This document shows, piece after piece, positions 8,273-17,466 of a DNA stretch of 64,000 nt. The notes under the pieces were generated by a model. The model saw nothing but the letters and a program-made list of their open reading frames with translations. It was not told the DNA's origin and made no database searches. The position numbers and the translations under genes were made by a program. Within the stretch, counting starts at the first letter, position 1. Each line of letters begins with the position of its first letter. The stretch comes from an uncultured Collinsella sp. (GTDB lineage: Bacteria > Actinomycetota > Coriobacteriia > Coriobacteriales > Coriobacteriaceae): positions 9,786-73,785 of the forward strand of contig CABUQV010000010.1 in NCBI GenBank assembly GCA_902493855.1, in the 5' to 3' direction.

Positions 8273-10846
8273 CTAATGAAGAGAAACGGGGAACCATTCG
8301 CATCTGCGCGACTGAAAGGACAATAGGAATCCGATCAAGCCTGCTGACCCAGTGGAATAATCCGCAGATAAACAGGCTCCTCCGTTCCCAACCATGAATA
8401 TGGATTCATCCTCATCACGCGCAAATAGGAATCCATTCGCGACGTTCCTGATCATCAACCGAAGGGGCGCCTCATCTTTTGGGTTTGGCGAACAGAGCAG
8501 GGCAGCAGCTTTTCCACAAATCCCACAAAATAGTCCGCCGTTTAACGAGATGGGCTCTTCTATATTCAAACTCATCTTTTCCAGCTCATCAGTCCAGCTG
8601 TTAGGAGTGCAATACGTCAAGGCGAAGAACACTCCCGCCGTCCCCTCAGAGAGATAGCCGAAGTTGACGCCATCATAATTAACAAAGTAACCGTTTTCTC
8701 CGAAGCTCAGAAGGTCCATCTCGAATTTAAGGCAATCTTGCATCATTGCTAACCAGTCTGAGCTGCCGTGAAAATACTCCATCAAACGCTTGCACGCAAT
8801 GGCAGCCCCTGACCAGCCATCAAATAGGCCCACAGCATTTCCGGTTTCCGAGCCTGGGCTCACCAAACATTCATGAGACTGGATTGCCGTCTTCAGCTGT
8901 TCTGCCGCAGATTCAATGAGGCGAGATAGTCGTGGCTCTTCGGTGTCTTCTTCAAGCTGGCAGAGCGCAAGAATTGTCCCGGAAAGGCCGGTTCGAATCG
9001 AAAGGTCATGTCGGTTGATAGCGGGCAGTTCAGACGGCACAAGCGCAAGCGCCTCCCGCGTATACCCAGATTGTGACAATGCACTTGCGATTCCTGACAC
9101 CCCACGCAAGAGGCCGTGAAATCCAATAGACGTTCCTGCATCGAGCTTCCTCTTTATCCATTCCACATCTTCTTGAACGTTCATTCCTGCACGAGACATC
9201 ATTAGCATTATTCCTGCTGCTCCAGTCTCGATGTCCAGTGAACCGGAGTCGTCATGCAAGAATTGCGAAGCATCGCCCGGATATCTTCTTTCATCCCCGG
9301 ATTCAATCAACATCTGCGATGACATTCTGATGCCCGCGGCAAGCCGATTTATCAGCTCACCGCAATTAATATCAGTTGCCACATACGGGGAATAGTCAAA
9401 TCTGTCTCGTAGCAAGCTCGAAGGTACATTGGCCCTGGCGTCTGACAGCAGATTCATCGTCTCTTCAGAGAATAGACTCTCCACGTGAACAAGGCTTGTC
9501 TCCAGCGCTCTAGGACTGAATGCCGTGGACCAAGAGGGCCAGAAGATATAAAACAGCAAATTTGTGAGAGCGAATGCGTCGCGATCAGCATTACCACACC
9601 TCTCGTAGGGAATGAATCCTGGAGTACCCAGAACGCCCGAATCATCGCCCTCAACGTGTCGGACTCCTTCGAAATCGATTACCGAAACGCTTTCATCAGG
9701 CCCAACAATGAAGTTCTTCAGATTTATGTCCATTATCGCTATGCCCCGAGAATGGACCTCGTTTACGAGCCTGATGATGGCCCTCGCGATTCGCAGAGCT
9801 CTTTTTTCAAACTTTTCAACAAGAGCCATTTCGAGGGAAAATGGATAATTAGACGCAAGCCATGTTTGGAGCGATACTCCTTCGACGAATTCCTCAATCA
9901 GAAATTCATGCCCATCGATCACCTTATATCCAAGGTACTCGGGAATACCGCCAATGCCCTGTAATTGTATCAATGCCTCCTTTTCTCTCCGCAGCCTGGC
10001 AATGGCGTCTTCCTCACCCGTGTAACCAGCAAAGGGACGTGCTTCCTTCAAAACCACGCTTTTGCCGGTTGCCTCATTCCTTCCGAGATATACCCCTCCA
10101 CCATTGCTGAAATGAAGGCTATCGAGAATCGAATACGGCGCGAGTTCTCTTGCTAGAGAGTCAGCATCGGGATTCAATCTCTCGAAAACTTCTGCTTCGA
10201 TTTTTTGCGGTACTTTTACGAAATCCGGGAGAACGAAAAACGGTACCCGCTTGTCCTCAATCGTGTTTCCATCTGGAGTGGCAATCACCATGACATTCTT
10301 GCCACCTTCAAGCACTTGCTTGCGATAGTAAAAGCCACCATAGCGAAAATACACTGAGCCGTTTCCATATTTTGTATCGGAAAGAATATACGGGCCCTCA
10401 ACGTTCTCGGTCAATTCATTGAGGCTATCTAGCAGATAGCAAAACTGCTCATCGTCTCTAGGATACACAGTAATAAATTTACCGGATCCCGATCGATCTG
10501 CGTACTTCATATTCGATTGATAGAAAGCAGTTGTAGTCGCTCTAAATTTAAATGGGACACCCTTTTCGAGCAAGAAGTTGGATATGTTATCCAAGACGAA
10601 ATCTTCCATTCCCGGACGAACGCTAATGTGTATCTTCCATCCTTGCAAAGGAAGCTCATAGCGATCGGGGAAACAGTATCTCCAAGTATCATCCTCCGTT
10701 GTTGACCAGCTTTCCGGCAAATCAACTCGATACTCTCGTCCTACCTTGAAACTCGTCTTTTCATAAAACGGAGAGCTTGGGAACACATGTTTGAATCTAT
10801 ACTCAGTCAGATTTTTATACGGTAATGCTGACTTCTTATTATCCAA
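8273..10846 (-). CDS. Class III lanthipeptide synthetase LanKC (lyase-kinase-cyclase)
   Basis: An 857-residue three-domain enzyme. The N-terminal lyase domain includes the conserved KYADRSGSGKFITVYP segment near residue 115-129. The central Ser/Thr-kinase domain has the nucleotide lysine near residue 267, a catalytic-loop segment DINLKN near 373 and the metal-binding DFEG near 391. The C-terminal LanC-like cyclase keeps Gly-rich helical repeats, but where zinc LanC has a CHG motif it reads GLFCGICG, so the normal zinc ligands are not in register; this places it in class III rather than class IV. The frame is open to a GTG at 10879, but the TTG at 10846 is favoured by the strong site GAGAGGGAGGGG just upstream. 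It acts on the two precursors encoded immediately downstream. Confidence 0.93.
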   Translation of the reverse strand: MDNKKSALPYKNLTEYRFKHVFPSSPFYEKTSFKVGREYRVDLPESWSTTEDDTWRYCFPDRYELPLQGWKIHISVRPGMEDFVLDNISNFLLEKGVPFKFRATTTAFYQSNMKYADRSGSGKFITVYPRDDEQFCYLLDSLNELTENVEGPYILSDTKYGNGSVYFRYGGFYYRKQVLEGGKNVMVIATPDGNTIEDKRVPFFVLPDFVKVPQKIEAEVFERLNPDADSLARELAPYSILDSLHFSNGGGVYLGRNEATGKSVVLKEARPFAGYTGEEDAIARLRREKEALIQLQGIGGIPEYLGYKVIDGHEFLIEEFVEGVSLQTWLASNYPFSLEMALVEKFEKRALRIARAIIRLVNEVHSRGIAIMDINLKNFIVGPDESVSVIDFEGVRHVEGDDSGVLGTPGFIPYERCGNADRDAFALTNLLFYIFWPSWSTAFSPRALETSLVHVESLFSEETMNLLSDARANVPSSLLRDRFDYSPYVATDINCGELINRLAAGIRMSSQMLIESGDERRYPGDASQFLHDDSGSLDIETGAAGIMLMMSRAGMNVQEDVEWIKRKLDAGTSIGFHGLLRGVSGIASALSQSGYTREALALVPSELPAINRHDLSIRTGLSGTILALCQLEEDTEEPRLSRLIESAAEQLKTAIQSHECLVSPGSETGNAVGLFDGWSGAAIACKRLMEYFHGSSDWLAMMQDCLKFEMDLLSFGENGYFVNYDGVNFGYLSEGTAGVFFALTYCTPNSWTDELEKMSLNIEEPISLNGGLFCGICGKAAALLCSPNPKDEAPLRLMIRNVANGFLFARDEDESIFMVGNGGACLSADYSTGSAGLIGFLLSFQSRRCEWFPVSLH

Positions 10847-10922
10847 CTCCAACCCCTCCCTCTCCGGACTTGACTGCACGGCATTCGAAGACTTCTTACA
10901 GATATAGATAATAGACCAAAAA

Positions 10923-10939
10923 TTAAACTATTTGTTTAA
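10923..10939 (-). promoter_or_regulatory. Short palindrome in the lanKC upstream region
   Basis: TTAAAC and GTTTAA arms flank TATTT in a very A+T-rich stretch about 75 bases upstream of the lanKC start. It could be an operator or part of the promoter, which should lie in this A+T-rich segment. No dedicated regulator is encoded next to the cluster. Confidence 0.3.
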
Positions 10940-11200
10940 GAATTTCTCGATTTCTTATGTCTTTGCTATATGAATCAAAACAGCTTCCTGCCTAGAACGT
11001 GATAGCCACCGGATCGTATGCTTGCAATAGCCTGCATCGATACTTCGAACAAGTGGTACGCCCGCTCCCCGAAAACAACATCGCCCTCGAACCGTGTCTG
11101 GTTTCATTTTCCATGATGTGTTTCGTCAAGTTAATTTGAGCAAATTGATCACTTATTTTTGAGCAGAATGGTCAGATGATTTCGCTCCTTTTCTGAGCAG

Positions 11201-11944
11201 TTACTCTTCCCGCATCAAAGCGTGCCGGACCCTGTACGACTCGCCCCTGAACTGGATAAGCCTCCCATGGTGGACGATCCTGTCTATCACGGCGGCCGCC
11301 ATCTGGTCATCGCCGAACACCGAGCCCCACCGGCTGAACTCCAGGTTCGTCGTGATCAGCACCGACTGGCGCTCGTAGGCGTCGGCGAAGACCTGGAACA
11401 TCAGCCTCGCGCCCTCGGCATCGAGCGGCAGGAATCCGAGTTCGTCGATGACGAGAAGCCCCGCCCTGCCTATCTGCGCGGCCTCCCTGTCCAGCCGTCC
11501 CTCCTCCCGTGCGCGCCTCAGCCTCGCGACGAGCGAGGACGCCGTGAAGAACCTCGCCTCGATCCTCCGCTCGCATGCGAGCGCGCAGAGCGCCGAGGCC
11601 ATGTGGGTCTTCCCGGTCCCGACATCGCCCATCAGGACCAGGTCCTCGCGGGCATCGAGGAATGCGAGCGAGAGCAGGGAGTCCCTGTCGAGCCCCTCGG
11701 GCCACGTCACGGCCGACCAATCGTATCCCGCGAACGTCTTCGGCGCCGGCAGGGCGCAGCGCCTCAGCAGGGAGACCCGTTTGGACGCCTCCCTGCTGGC
11801 CCTTTCCGCCTCCAGGTATTCCGCCAGGTACTCGACCTGCTTGGGCGTCCCGAGCCTCGACCACTCCTCGAGCACCGCAGTCGTGAGGGAGCACGACCTG
11901 CCCGCCTCGACGACCCTTCTAGAGAGCTCCTCGCTAGCGGGCAT
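11201..11944 (-). CDS. istB: IstB-like ATPase of IS21 element
   Basis: A 247-residue transposition helper ATPase of the AAA+ family. It shows an N-terminal helical region, Walker A GDVGTGKTH at about residue 100, Walker B LLVIDELGF near 160, and a C-terminal segment VIDRIVHHGRLIQFRGESYR that is diagnostic of IstB. It assists IstA in target capture. The ATG at 11944 is chosen because it overlaps the end of istA by 11 bases, the usual arrangement, and gives the normal IstB length of about 250 aa. Confidence 0.92.
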   Translation of the reverse strand: MPASEELSRRVVEAGRSCSLTTAVLEEWSRLGTPKQVEYLAEYLEAERASREASKRVSLLRRCALPAPKTFAGYDWSAVTWPEGLDRDSLLSLAFLDAREDLVLMGDVGTGKTHMASALCALACERRIEARFFTASSLVARLRRAREEGRLDREAAQIGRAGLLVIDELGFLPLDAEGARLMFQVFADAYERQSVLITTNLEFSRWGSVFGDDQMAAAVIDRIVHHGRLIQFRGESYRVRHALMREE

Positions 11945-13412
11945 CGGCGACCGCCCCCTTGAGGAAACCGTCGTATACGGCGAGGTCCGGCCCGGTCGCC
12001 CCGCCGCCCGCGCCGCCGGCGATCCTCCTGGCGAGGACGTCCACCGTCGCGTCGTCGGGGACGCGACCGCCCTCAATGACCCTGAGCGCCGCGTCGCATG
12101 CCGCGCCGAAGCCCGACGAGGCCGCGGCGCGCGAGATGGAGCGGAGCGTCTGTCTGCGCCCCGCCCCGTCCATCCTGTCTATGCCGGCGACGAGACCCTC
12201 GGGCATGTCCCGCCTGATCGTCGACTCGCCGAAGGCCCTCGGCCTCGCGACGAGCGCCGGGACCAGGGAGAGGGGGTTTCGCACCGCGGGGCCCTCGCCG
12301 TAGGCCCTCTCCAGGACGGCGACGCGCCTGCCGCGATCGGCCAGGATCTCGACGGTATCGGCCCTCATGCCCACGAGGAGGTCCCTGCCGTGCCAGGCCG
12401 GCCCGGCGACGTACTCGCGCCCGTCCACGGTGACGTAGCCCCTCTTGTCGGCATGCGCCCGCACCCATCTCACTGGGTCGAAGTCGACGCCGGGCAGGGC
12501 CCTCATCGCCGCGAGGTCCTCCGCGAGCGCCTCTGCGGTCGGCCTGCCGTCCCGCGCGCATGACTTCCCGGAGAGCGCGGCGCAGCCCCGCTCGAGGAAT
12601 GCGTTGAGCTCGGCGAGGCCCCCGAACGAGGGGACTGGAACGAGAAGGTTTCTCCGGAGGAAGCCGACCGCGTTCTCGACCGACCCCTTCTCATTGCCGG
12701 AATACGGGTTGCAGTAGCGGCTCTCGAAACGGTAATGCCCCTTCATCTGGGAGAACAGCCTCGACTCGGTCACCGTGCCGCGGAGCATCCTGCCCGCCTC
12801 GGTGGCGTTGTCGAGCACTATCACCCTCGGCGCGCGGCCCCAGCGCCGGAAGATCTCGACGAGGCCCGCGCACATGCACTCCGACCTCTGCGACATCGTG
12901 GCGACGCACTGCCTGTCGTTGGAATGCGGCAGCGTGGCCACCAGCAGCTTCGGCTCGACCGTCTCGCCCGCGATGGCGGCCCTGAAGTTCCCGTAGTCGA
13001 CCTGGCACGCGCCCGGTGCCCACTCGAGCTCGAGGAACCCCTCGCCGGCGCCCGACGAGCGCTCTCGTCTGAACTCGGCCACGAACCTGCGGACCGTCGA
13101 GTAGGAGCCGGTGAACCCCCTCTCCTCGACGAGCCTGTCGTAGATGCGCTTGGCGGTGTGCCGCTGCTTGCGAGGGGCGGAGAGGTCCTCGTCGAGCACC
13201 TTCTCGATCCAGGGCCCGTTGCCTTCGAGACCGGGCCGCTCCCTGGCCCTCCTGACGGGGGCGACGGGAGACATGTCCTCCATGTCGGCGTACTTGCTCA
13301 CGGTGTTGCGGCTGACGTGGAGCCTTCGGGCAATCTCGGACCTCGAGACACCGTCGGCGTCCATCGACCGTATATCATTCCTGATGTCCAGGGGCACGGT
13401 CATTTCCTCCAT
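11934..13412 (-). CDS. istA: IstA transposase of IS21 element
   Basis: A 492-residue DDE transposase. An N-terminal helix-turn-helix (SRSEIARRLHVSRNTVSKY, about residues 22-40) binds the element ends. The integrase core contains ACQVDYGNFR, where the first catalytic Asp sits, then VIVLDNATEA with the second, and the NPYSGNEKGSVENAVGF segment with the catalytic Glu. The C-terminal third is the usual Mu-type beta domain. The frame continues upstream, but the ATG at 13412 (with another at 13403) gives the standard N-terminus just before the helix-turn-helix. Length is normal for the family. Confidence 0.92.
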   Translation of the reverse strand: MEEMTVPLDIRNDIRSMDADGVSRSEIARRLHVSRNTVSKYADMEDMSPVAPVRRARERPGLEGNGPWIEKVLDEDLSAPRKQRHTAKRIYDRLVEERGFTGSYSTVRRFVAEFRRERSSGAGEGFLELEWAPGACQVDYGNFRAAIAGETVEPKLLVATLPHSNDRQCVATMSQRSECMCAGLVEIFRRWGRAPRVIVLDNATEAGRMLRGTVTESRLFSQMKGHYRFESRYCNPYSGNEKGSVENAVGFLRRNLLVPVPSFGGLAELNAFLERGCAALSGKSCARDGRPTAEALAEDLAAMRALPGVDFDPVRWVRAHADKRGYVTVDGREYVAGPAWHGRDLLVGMRADTVEILADRGRRVAVLERAYGEGPAVRNPLSLVPALVARPRAFGESTIRRDMPEGLVAGIDRMDGAGRRQTLRSISRAAASSGFGAACDAALRVIEGGRVPDDATVDVLARRIAGGAGGGATGPDLAVYDGFLKGAVADAR

Positions 13413-13559
13413 CCTTCCCGGGCGGTCTCGCCAAAGTACCCGCCCGGGAAAACAATAAAGCGGGGGCCGCGCCCCCGGTCCTCGGGGCGCGGCCCGCTTG
13501 ATCAAACTGCTCAATTCTTAATGGCCACCGTGCTCAATTCTCGGTGACTATCCGGACCA

Positions 13560-16297
13560 CTTTTAAGTGAACATCAACACCATGAGAGACACCTCGCGTC
13601 GAAAGGGCCCATATGTCCGCAAGGAGGAACATCGTCGTACACAAGCTCGCAAAAAAAGGGGCTGAAACGGTACCGAGGCGTCGACGACAGGGCCTCAAGA
13701 CCATCTCACGAAGCGCACTTACGAGGAAAACGTCGACGCTGACCGCCTTTTTCTGATACTGGGTGCCAATCTCTTGAGGCTCTTCATCGACGTCCTTTTC
13801 AGGTGTGTGAAGAGCATCTCGGGTCCGACCATTCGCGCGCTCCTGTGGCCGACTTGGAGGAATCCCGAATATACCGCTTGTTCCGCATCGAGCACGCTGC
13901 CTCGAGATCCCCGGTGGGAAGCACCCCTGCAGACATTCGGCATTCTCCCGCGAGGTCAACGCCTATACCCCACCCACAACCCGTCCGTAAGGATTGAACG
14001 CGTCCGGCCTGAGCCGACGTCGCCGCCTCGGTCCACGCCCCCGTCTCGGAGTGAGGCCACCGGCGCACTTGTCCATCGCCCTCCCCCGTTCGAGATGGAT
14101 ATGCGCCAAGAGTCTCCCCGACATGGAGGCACATTCCCGGATCGCGGCGGGCGACCGTACCTTCGAAAAAGACATGTGCTCCCCGTGTACCATCGTCCCG
14201 GACAACTGAATCACCGTAGTCAGCGGAAACGCAAGGGGCCCGATGGACAAACCGCTGCTGCCTAGAGACTGCGGAGCACCACGGCTACACGATTCTCTCT
14301 ACCCGGGCCTGAGCCCTGCAGGCCGAAAGACCAAGCGGCGAAAACGGACGACCCAAGCGAGCCGTGCGAACTTCCGATCTTCCAGGAGCTCGCTAATGAG
14401 CTCACCTGCATCGTAGGAGCGCTCAGCTCCAAGCCGCTCTCTTGGTGGGATGGAAATTGAGATGACGTATCCCTTGAAGAGGAATCTGCGTGCCGTGCGT
14501 GCTGCCCTTCGAACTCCGAACGCGACGACGACTCGAAGTATCGCCCGATCACCGCACGCGGCCTGAGCGGGCGCAGCAGTCGACCCCTTCCGGCTGGACA
14601 GCCATCTCCTTCCCGGCCGCAGTGCACTGACGTACCTGGCAATATCCCACCGACTTGGTTCGCATGCCGCCGTATTACGCCGAGGCACAAACCCATTGCA
14701 GTCCGAATCACAGCGAAGCCGACGATGCAGCGGTAACCCCCGACGCCACGGCGGCGTAGGATTGCCACACGTTCCAAGCAACAGCCCATCGAGCGCGCAC
14801 GGACTGCCTTATGCCCCGTCCCTCGACGACCTAGGGATGCCACGCGGAAACACCCGGCGTCATTATGCGGCTTTTCGATGCGTCAACTCCTGGAAATCGA
14901 TCGATAGAGCTATAGAAGTACCCTTTGGGCACGCAGGAGCGATTAGAAAACATGGAGGCGGAGGTCAACTCGGAGGCAGGGAAGCTGATCGGATTCATTC
15001 TTGACTCAGGCTCGATGCAGCTACAGGCCTACGTCTCATACACGAACATCCTGTCACTATCCAAGCGCGACAGGCGCGACGAGGTCGGACGACCCCGCAT
15101 CAGGATCAATAAGCTCGGCGGTACAGTACACTACGCCATAGTGAACAACGCCATACCGCTCCAGCCGAAAACGCAGGCCGCAAGGAAGCGTGCGCCGGCA
15201 TTCCGAGAATCATATACCGCTTGATAGCCGGCCATCTCTGAATGCTTCGGTGTGTTTTCGGTATGTAATTCACTGAGGACGAATTTGGTCCGGCGGGACC
15301 GCTCCAGACGGTAAGTATGCGCGTACGACATGAGGCGGTTGAGCTTGCTCTCTGCGCGCTAGCCGAGAACATGCCGTCTTCGGAGACTGTCGGGCTCGCC
15401 GGCGCTTTGAGGACCATGATGGCCAACCAGACGGGACAAACTTCCTCTCGCTTGTTTCCCAGGCAGAATCCGGCTCAGAGACCCGGACCATGGGGTGAGC
15501 GCATCGAACACCGACGAAGGGGCCACCCACTACGCGGCAATGGGGAAGCATCCCGTTCAAGGCTGTGCTGGACGACTTATGGGTAACAGGCTCCGCCCCA
15601 TCCACGGTGCTGAGGTGAAATATGTCAAACTCGGCTAGGCATTGCGAGTTGAGGGTCGACCTGCCCCCAGCTTGCATATGCTTTCTTCAGAGCCTCAAAG
15701 AACTCGCAACGAATGGCTCTTGAGAAAGAAACGGCAGTTATGAAAACCACACGCGAAAAGGCACTCTCCGACGTCGGAACCGTGAGGACGGAACGATCGA
15801 CATCAGCGTCGCGGTAAAGCCGCTGCTGGAGGGACTGCTCAACACTGCGATGGATAAACAGGCATTGAAGTTCGGGGTGTGCGCTGCATGTCCCGCAGGC
15901 CGCACTGGCAACAAGGGCTACTCCGAAGGGTTCTTCGACCGCTCAAACAAAAACTCTTCCACCAAAAAGCCTGGATCGGCGCGGGTGTCGCCGAGCTCAT
16001 GTCCGAGCCTGATATCTGAATACCGCGGCTCCGTTCGGGTCGCATTACGCAAGCTCTCAGCTGGTTCACGCGCGACAAGCCACGAATCGCGTTGGCAATG
16101 CGATGTTGATATCAAAATGTCCACAACTCTGCCCGCGTTAACAGCCCCATGTCAAACACGATATTTATCCTATAAGGTCTTTTCGGCACCGTTAATACTG
16201 AACCGGATATTAACGGTACATAAATGGGGGGCCACTTTCTCAATTTAAAGTAAATTTCTCGAGGCAATTGATTCGGCTAATATGTTGTTTATCCACT
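13560..16297. other. Decayed stretch without a supportable gene
   Basis: About 2.7 kb between the IS21 element and the XRE gene. Open frames on both strands are short, overlap each other and show no recognisable family, conserved motif or ribosome site. Base composition is uneven and stop codons are scattered in all frames, as expected of degraded accessory DNA. A frame at 14925-15224 and a segment near 15780-15850 (reading roughly DGTIDISVAVKPLLEGLL) look more protein-like than their surroundings, but I cannot assign either. Confidence 0.5.
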
Positions 16298-16579
16298 CTA
16301 GTCTGCGCTTTGTTCACGATAGAACGCCAGGTAATCTTCCATGAATTTCTCTCCGAAATTCTTACGTGCCTCTTCCGCGCTCATATATTCAATTAGGTCT
16401 CCGGGCTGGCAGTCGAATATCTCGCAAAGCCGATTAAGCGTCTCGATCCTCAATGCCCTTACCTTGCCGTTTTTAAGTTTGGAAATCGTCTGGACGCTGC
16501 AGCCAAACTCATCAGCAAGATCGTTCGATTGCATTTTACGGGAGGCTAACATCTTATCCAGATTAAAAATAATCGCCAT
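16298..16579 (-). CDS. XRE-family helix-turn-helix regulator
   Basis: A 93-residue DNA-binding protein made almost entirely of a Cro/CI-type helix-turn-helix: SNDLADEFGCSVQTISKLKNGKVRALRIETLNRLCEIFDCQPGDLI spans about residues 18-64 (given here in outline), with a 25-residue acidic tail. Single-domain XRE proteins of this size are commonly encoded next to DUF2975 membrane proteins, for example YozG beside YoaS in Bacillus. It follows the DUF2975 gene by 8 bases on the same strand, so it is probably cotranscribed and controls its own operon. Confidence 0.88.
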   Translation of the reverse strand: MAIIFNLDKMLASRKMQSNDLADEFGCSVQTISKLKNGKVRALRIETLNRLCEIFDCQPGDLIEYMSAEEARKNFGEKFMEDYLAFYREQSAD

Positions 16580-16587
16580 AAGGCACC

Positions 16588-17214
16588 TCAGAGCGTTTCA
16601 TCGGATAGCCTCTGAAGCAAGGCTCCATACTTAAAAACATATGATAGGCAAAACGAGACAATCGCCCAAAGCACAGAAGCCACATCAACATTCACAATAA
16701 TGGGTTGAACGGACAGCCCGACAAACATGTCTCCAACGGACTCAATAGAAAAGGGAGCAAATGAGATCATTAGCTCAAATAGCATTTTACCCAAAAGCAG
16801 CCAACCAACTGTCTTCCATCGTAAAGACTGTATGTCCGAGAAAGGAGACTCACCTCGTGACATATCCTCAAACACACGTATGAACAGTCGAAACAGAAGC
16901 GTTACAATAGCGACCATAATCAAATTGGGCAAAAACCGCTGGATTGTTGACAGGATATCCCCGATTGAATAATCCAAAGAGACAATCCACAAGAACATCG
17001 CCGCACAAATCACCAAGATAGCAACTATATAAATATAAAATAGAACTCTAAGCAATCGGCCCGCGACTCGGCTCACGGATTTTAGGCGCCCCAGAGATTG
17101 GTAGATTTTCTCCTCATCGTTCGTCATGTATCGGTTCGCCGCATTCGAAGCAGTGTCCATTTGATATCTATCCAGTTTCACCTTGATGGCGCGCCATGAT
17201 TGGCTGCCGGCCAT
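16588..17214 (-). CDS. DUF2975-type membrane protein
   Basis: A 208-residue protein with four hydrophobic segments: about residues 56-78, 95-115, 138-160 and 175-195. The segment RVFEDMSRGESPFS followed by LRWKTVGWLLLGK between helices 2 and 3 is the characteristic DUF2975 signature. The ATG at 17214 overlaps the TAA of the upstream peptide gene (TAATG), so translation is probably coupled; a shorter start near MTNDEEK would give a protein closer to the usual 160-180 aa. Function is unknown. Its partner regulators are XRE proteins. Composition is more A+T-rich than the chromosome around it. Confidence 0.8.
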   Translation of the reverse strand: MAGSQSWRAIKVKLDRYQMDTASNAANRYMTNDEEKIYQSLGRLKSVSRVAGRLLRVLFYIYIVAILVICAAMFLWIVSLDYSIGDILSTIQRFLPNLIMVAIVTLLFRLFIRVFEDMSRGESPFSDIQSLRWKTVGWLLLGKMLFELMISFAPFSIESVGDMFVGLSVQPIIVNVDVASVLWAIVSFCLSYVFKYGALLQRLSDETL

Positions 17215-17297
17215 TAGAACCCAATCTTAAAGCAAACGTTTCCCCAACCGATTACAGAGCAATAGGTATACGAACTAGCATCGTTAGTGAAAATCAT
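17214..17297 (-). CDS. 27-residue peptide coupled to the DUF2975 gene
   Basis: A very short gene found by hand: ATG at 17297 preceded by TAAGGAGGA, as strong a ribosome site as any in the window, and a TAA whose last A is the first base of the next gene's ATG. The peptide is hydrophobic and aromatic with two cysteines, Cys13 and Cys22, enclosing SVIGWGNV. It has no signal peptide and no recognised family. It could be a secreted or membrane-active peptide with the DUF2975 protein as partner or immunity factor, or merely a leader ORF for translational coupling; the sequence does not decide. Confidence 0.6.
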   Translation of the reverse strand: MIFTNDASSYTYCSVIGWGNVCFKIGF

Positions 17298-17348
17298 TTT
17301 TCCTCCTTAGGTATCAGATTCCTTTAATTCTTTTAATGGTCTCTTTCT

Positions 17349-17378
17349 ATTTTATTACGGTTTGATGTTATTGAGCAA
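17349..17378 (-). promoter_or_regulatory. Candidate promoter of the peptide-DUF2975-XRE operon
   Basis: On the minus strand TTGCTC (17373-17378) is followed after 18 bases by TAAAAT (17349-17354), about 50 bases upstream of the 27-aa peptide start, in an A+T-rich segment. Confidence 0.4.
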
Positions 17379-17466
17379 TAGCTTTGCGGAAACAACGATG
17401 ACAACATCTGGCCAGCTGCAAGTTCACCCGGGCAATTCAGCAAGAGTTCGGGAAACTCGCATCAGC

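Larger units (their letters stand above)
11119..13556 (-). mobile_element. IS21-family insertion sequence
   Basis: A GC-rich element of about 2.4 kb with the istA-istB gene pair. The ends carry several copies of a TTGAGCA-centred motif in inverted orientation: TCGTCAAGTTAATTTGAGCA at 11123-11142 and, reversed, TAGTCACCGAGAATTGAGCA from 13531-13550, with further TTGAGCA/CTGAGCA copies at the left end (about 11160 and 11195) and right end (about 13510). Multiple end repeats are typical of IS21 transposase-binding sites. Exact ends and target duplication are uncertain. Both genes look intact, so the element may be active. Confidence 0.8.

Noticed and set aside
8010..8326. Two plus-strand frames of 77 codons across the precursor genes
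   Set aside because: Antisense to the two lanthipeptide precursors, without ribosome sites; the minus-strand peptides share motif, length and register.
11222..13547. Long plus-strand frames across the IS21 element (246, 371 and 270 codons)
   Set aside because: They are antisense to istA and istB, whose motifs are unambiguous.
13774..14265. A 163-codon frame in the decayed region
   Set aside because: Pro/Arg/Ser-rich translation with no family and overlapping frames on both strands; looks like chance in GC-rich DNA.
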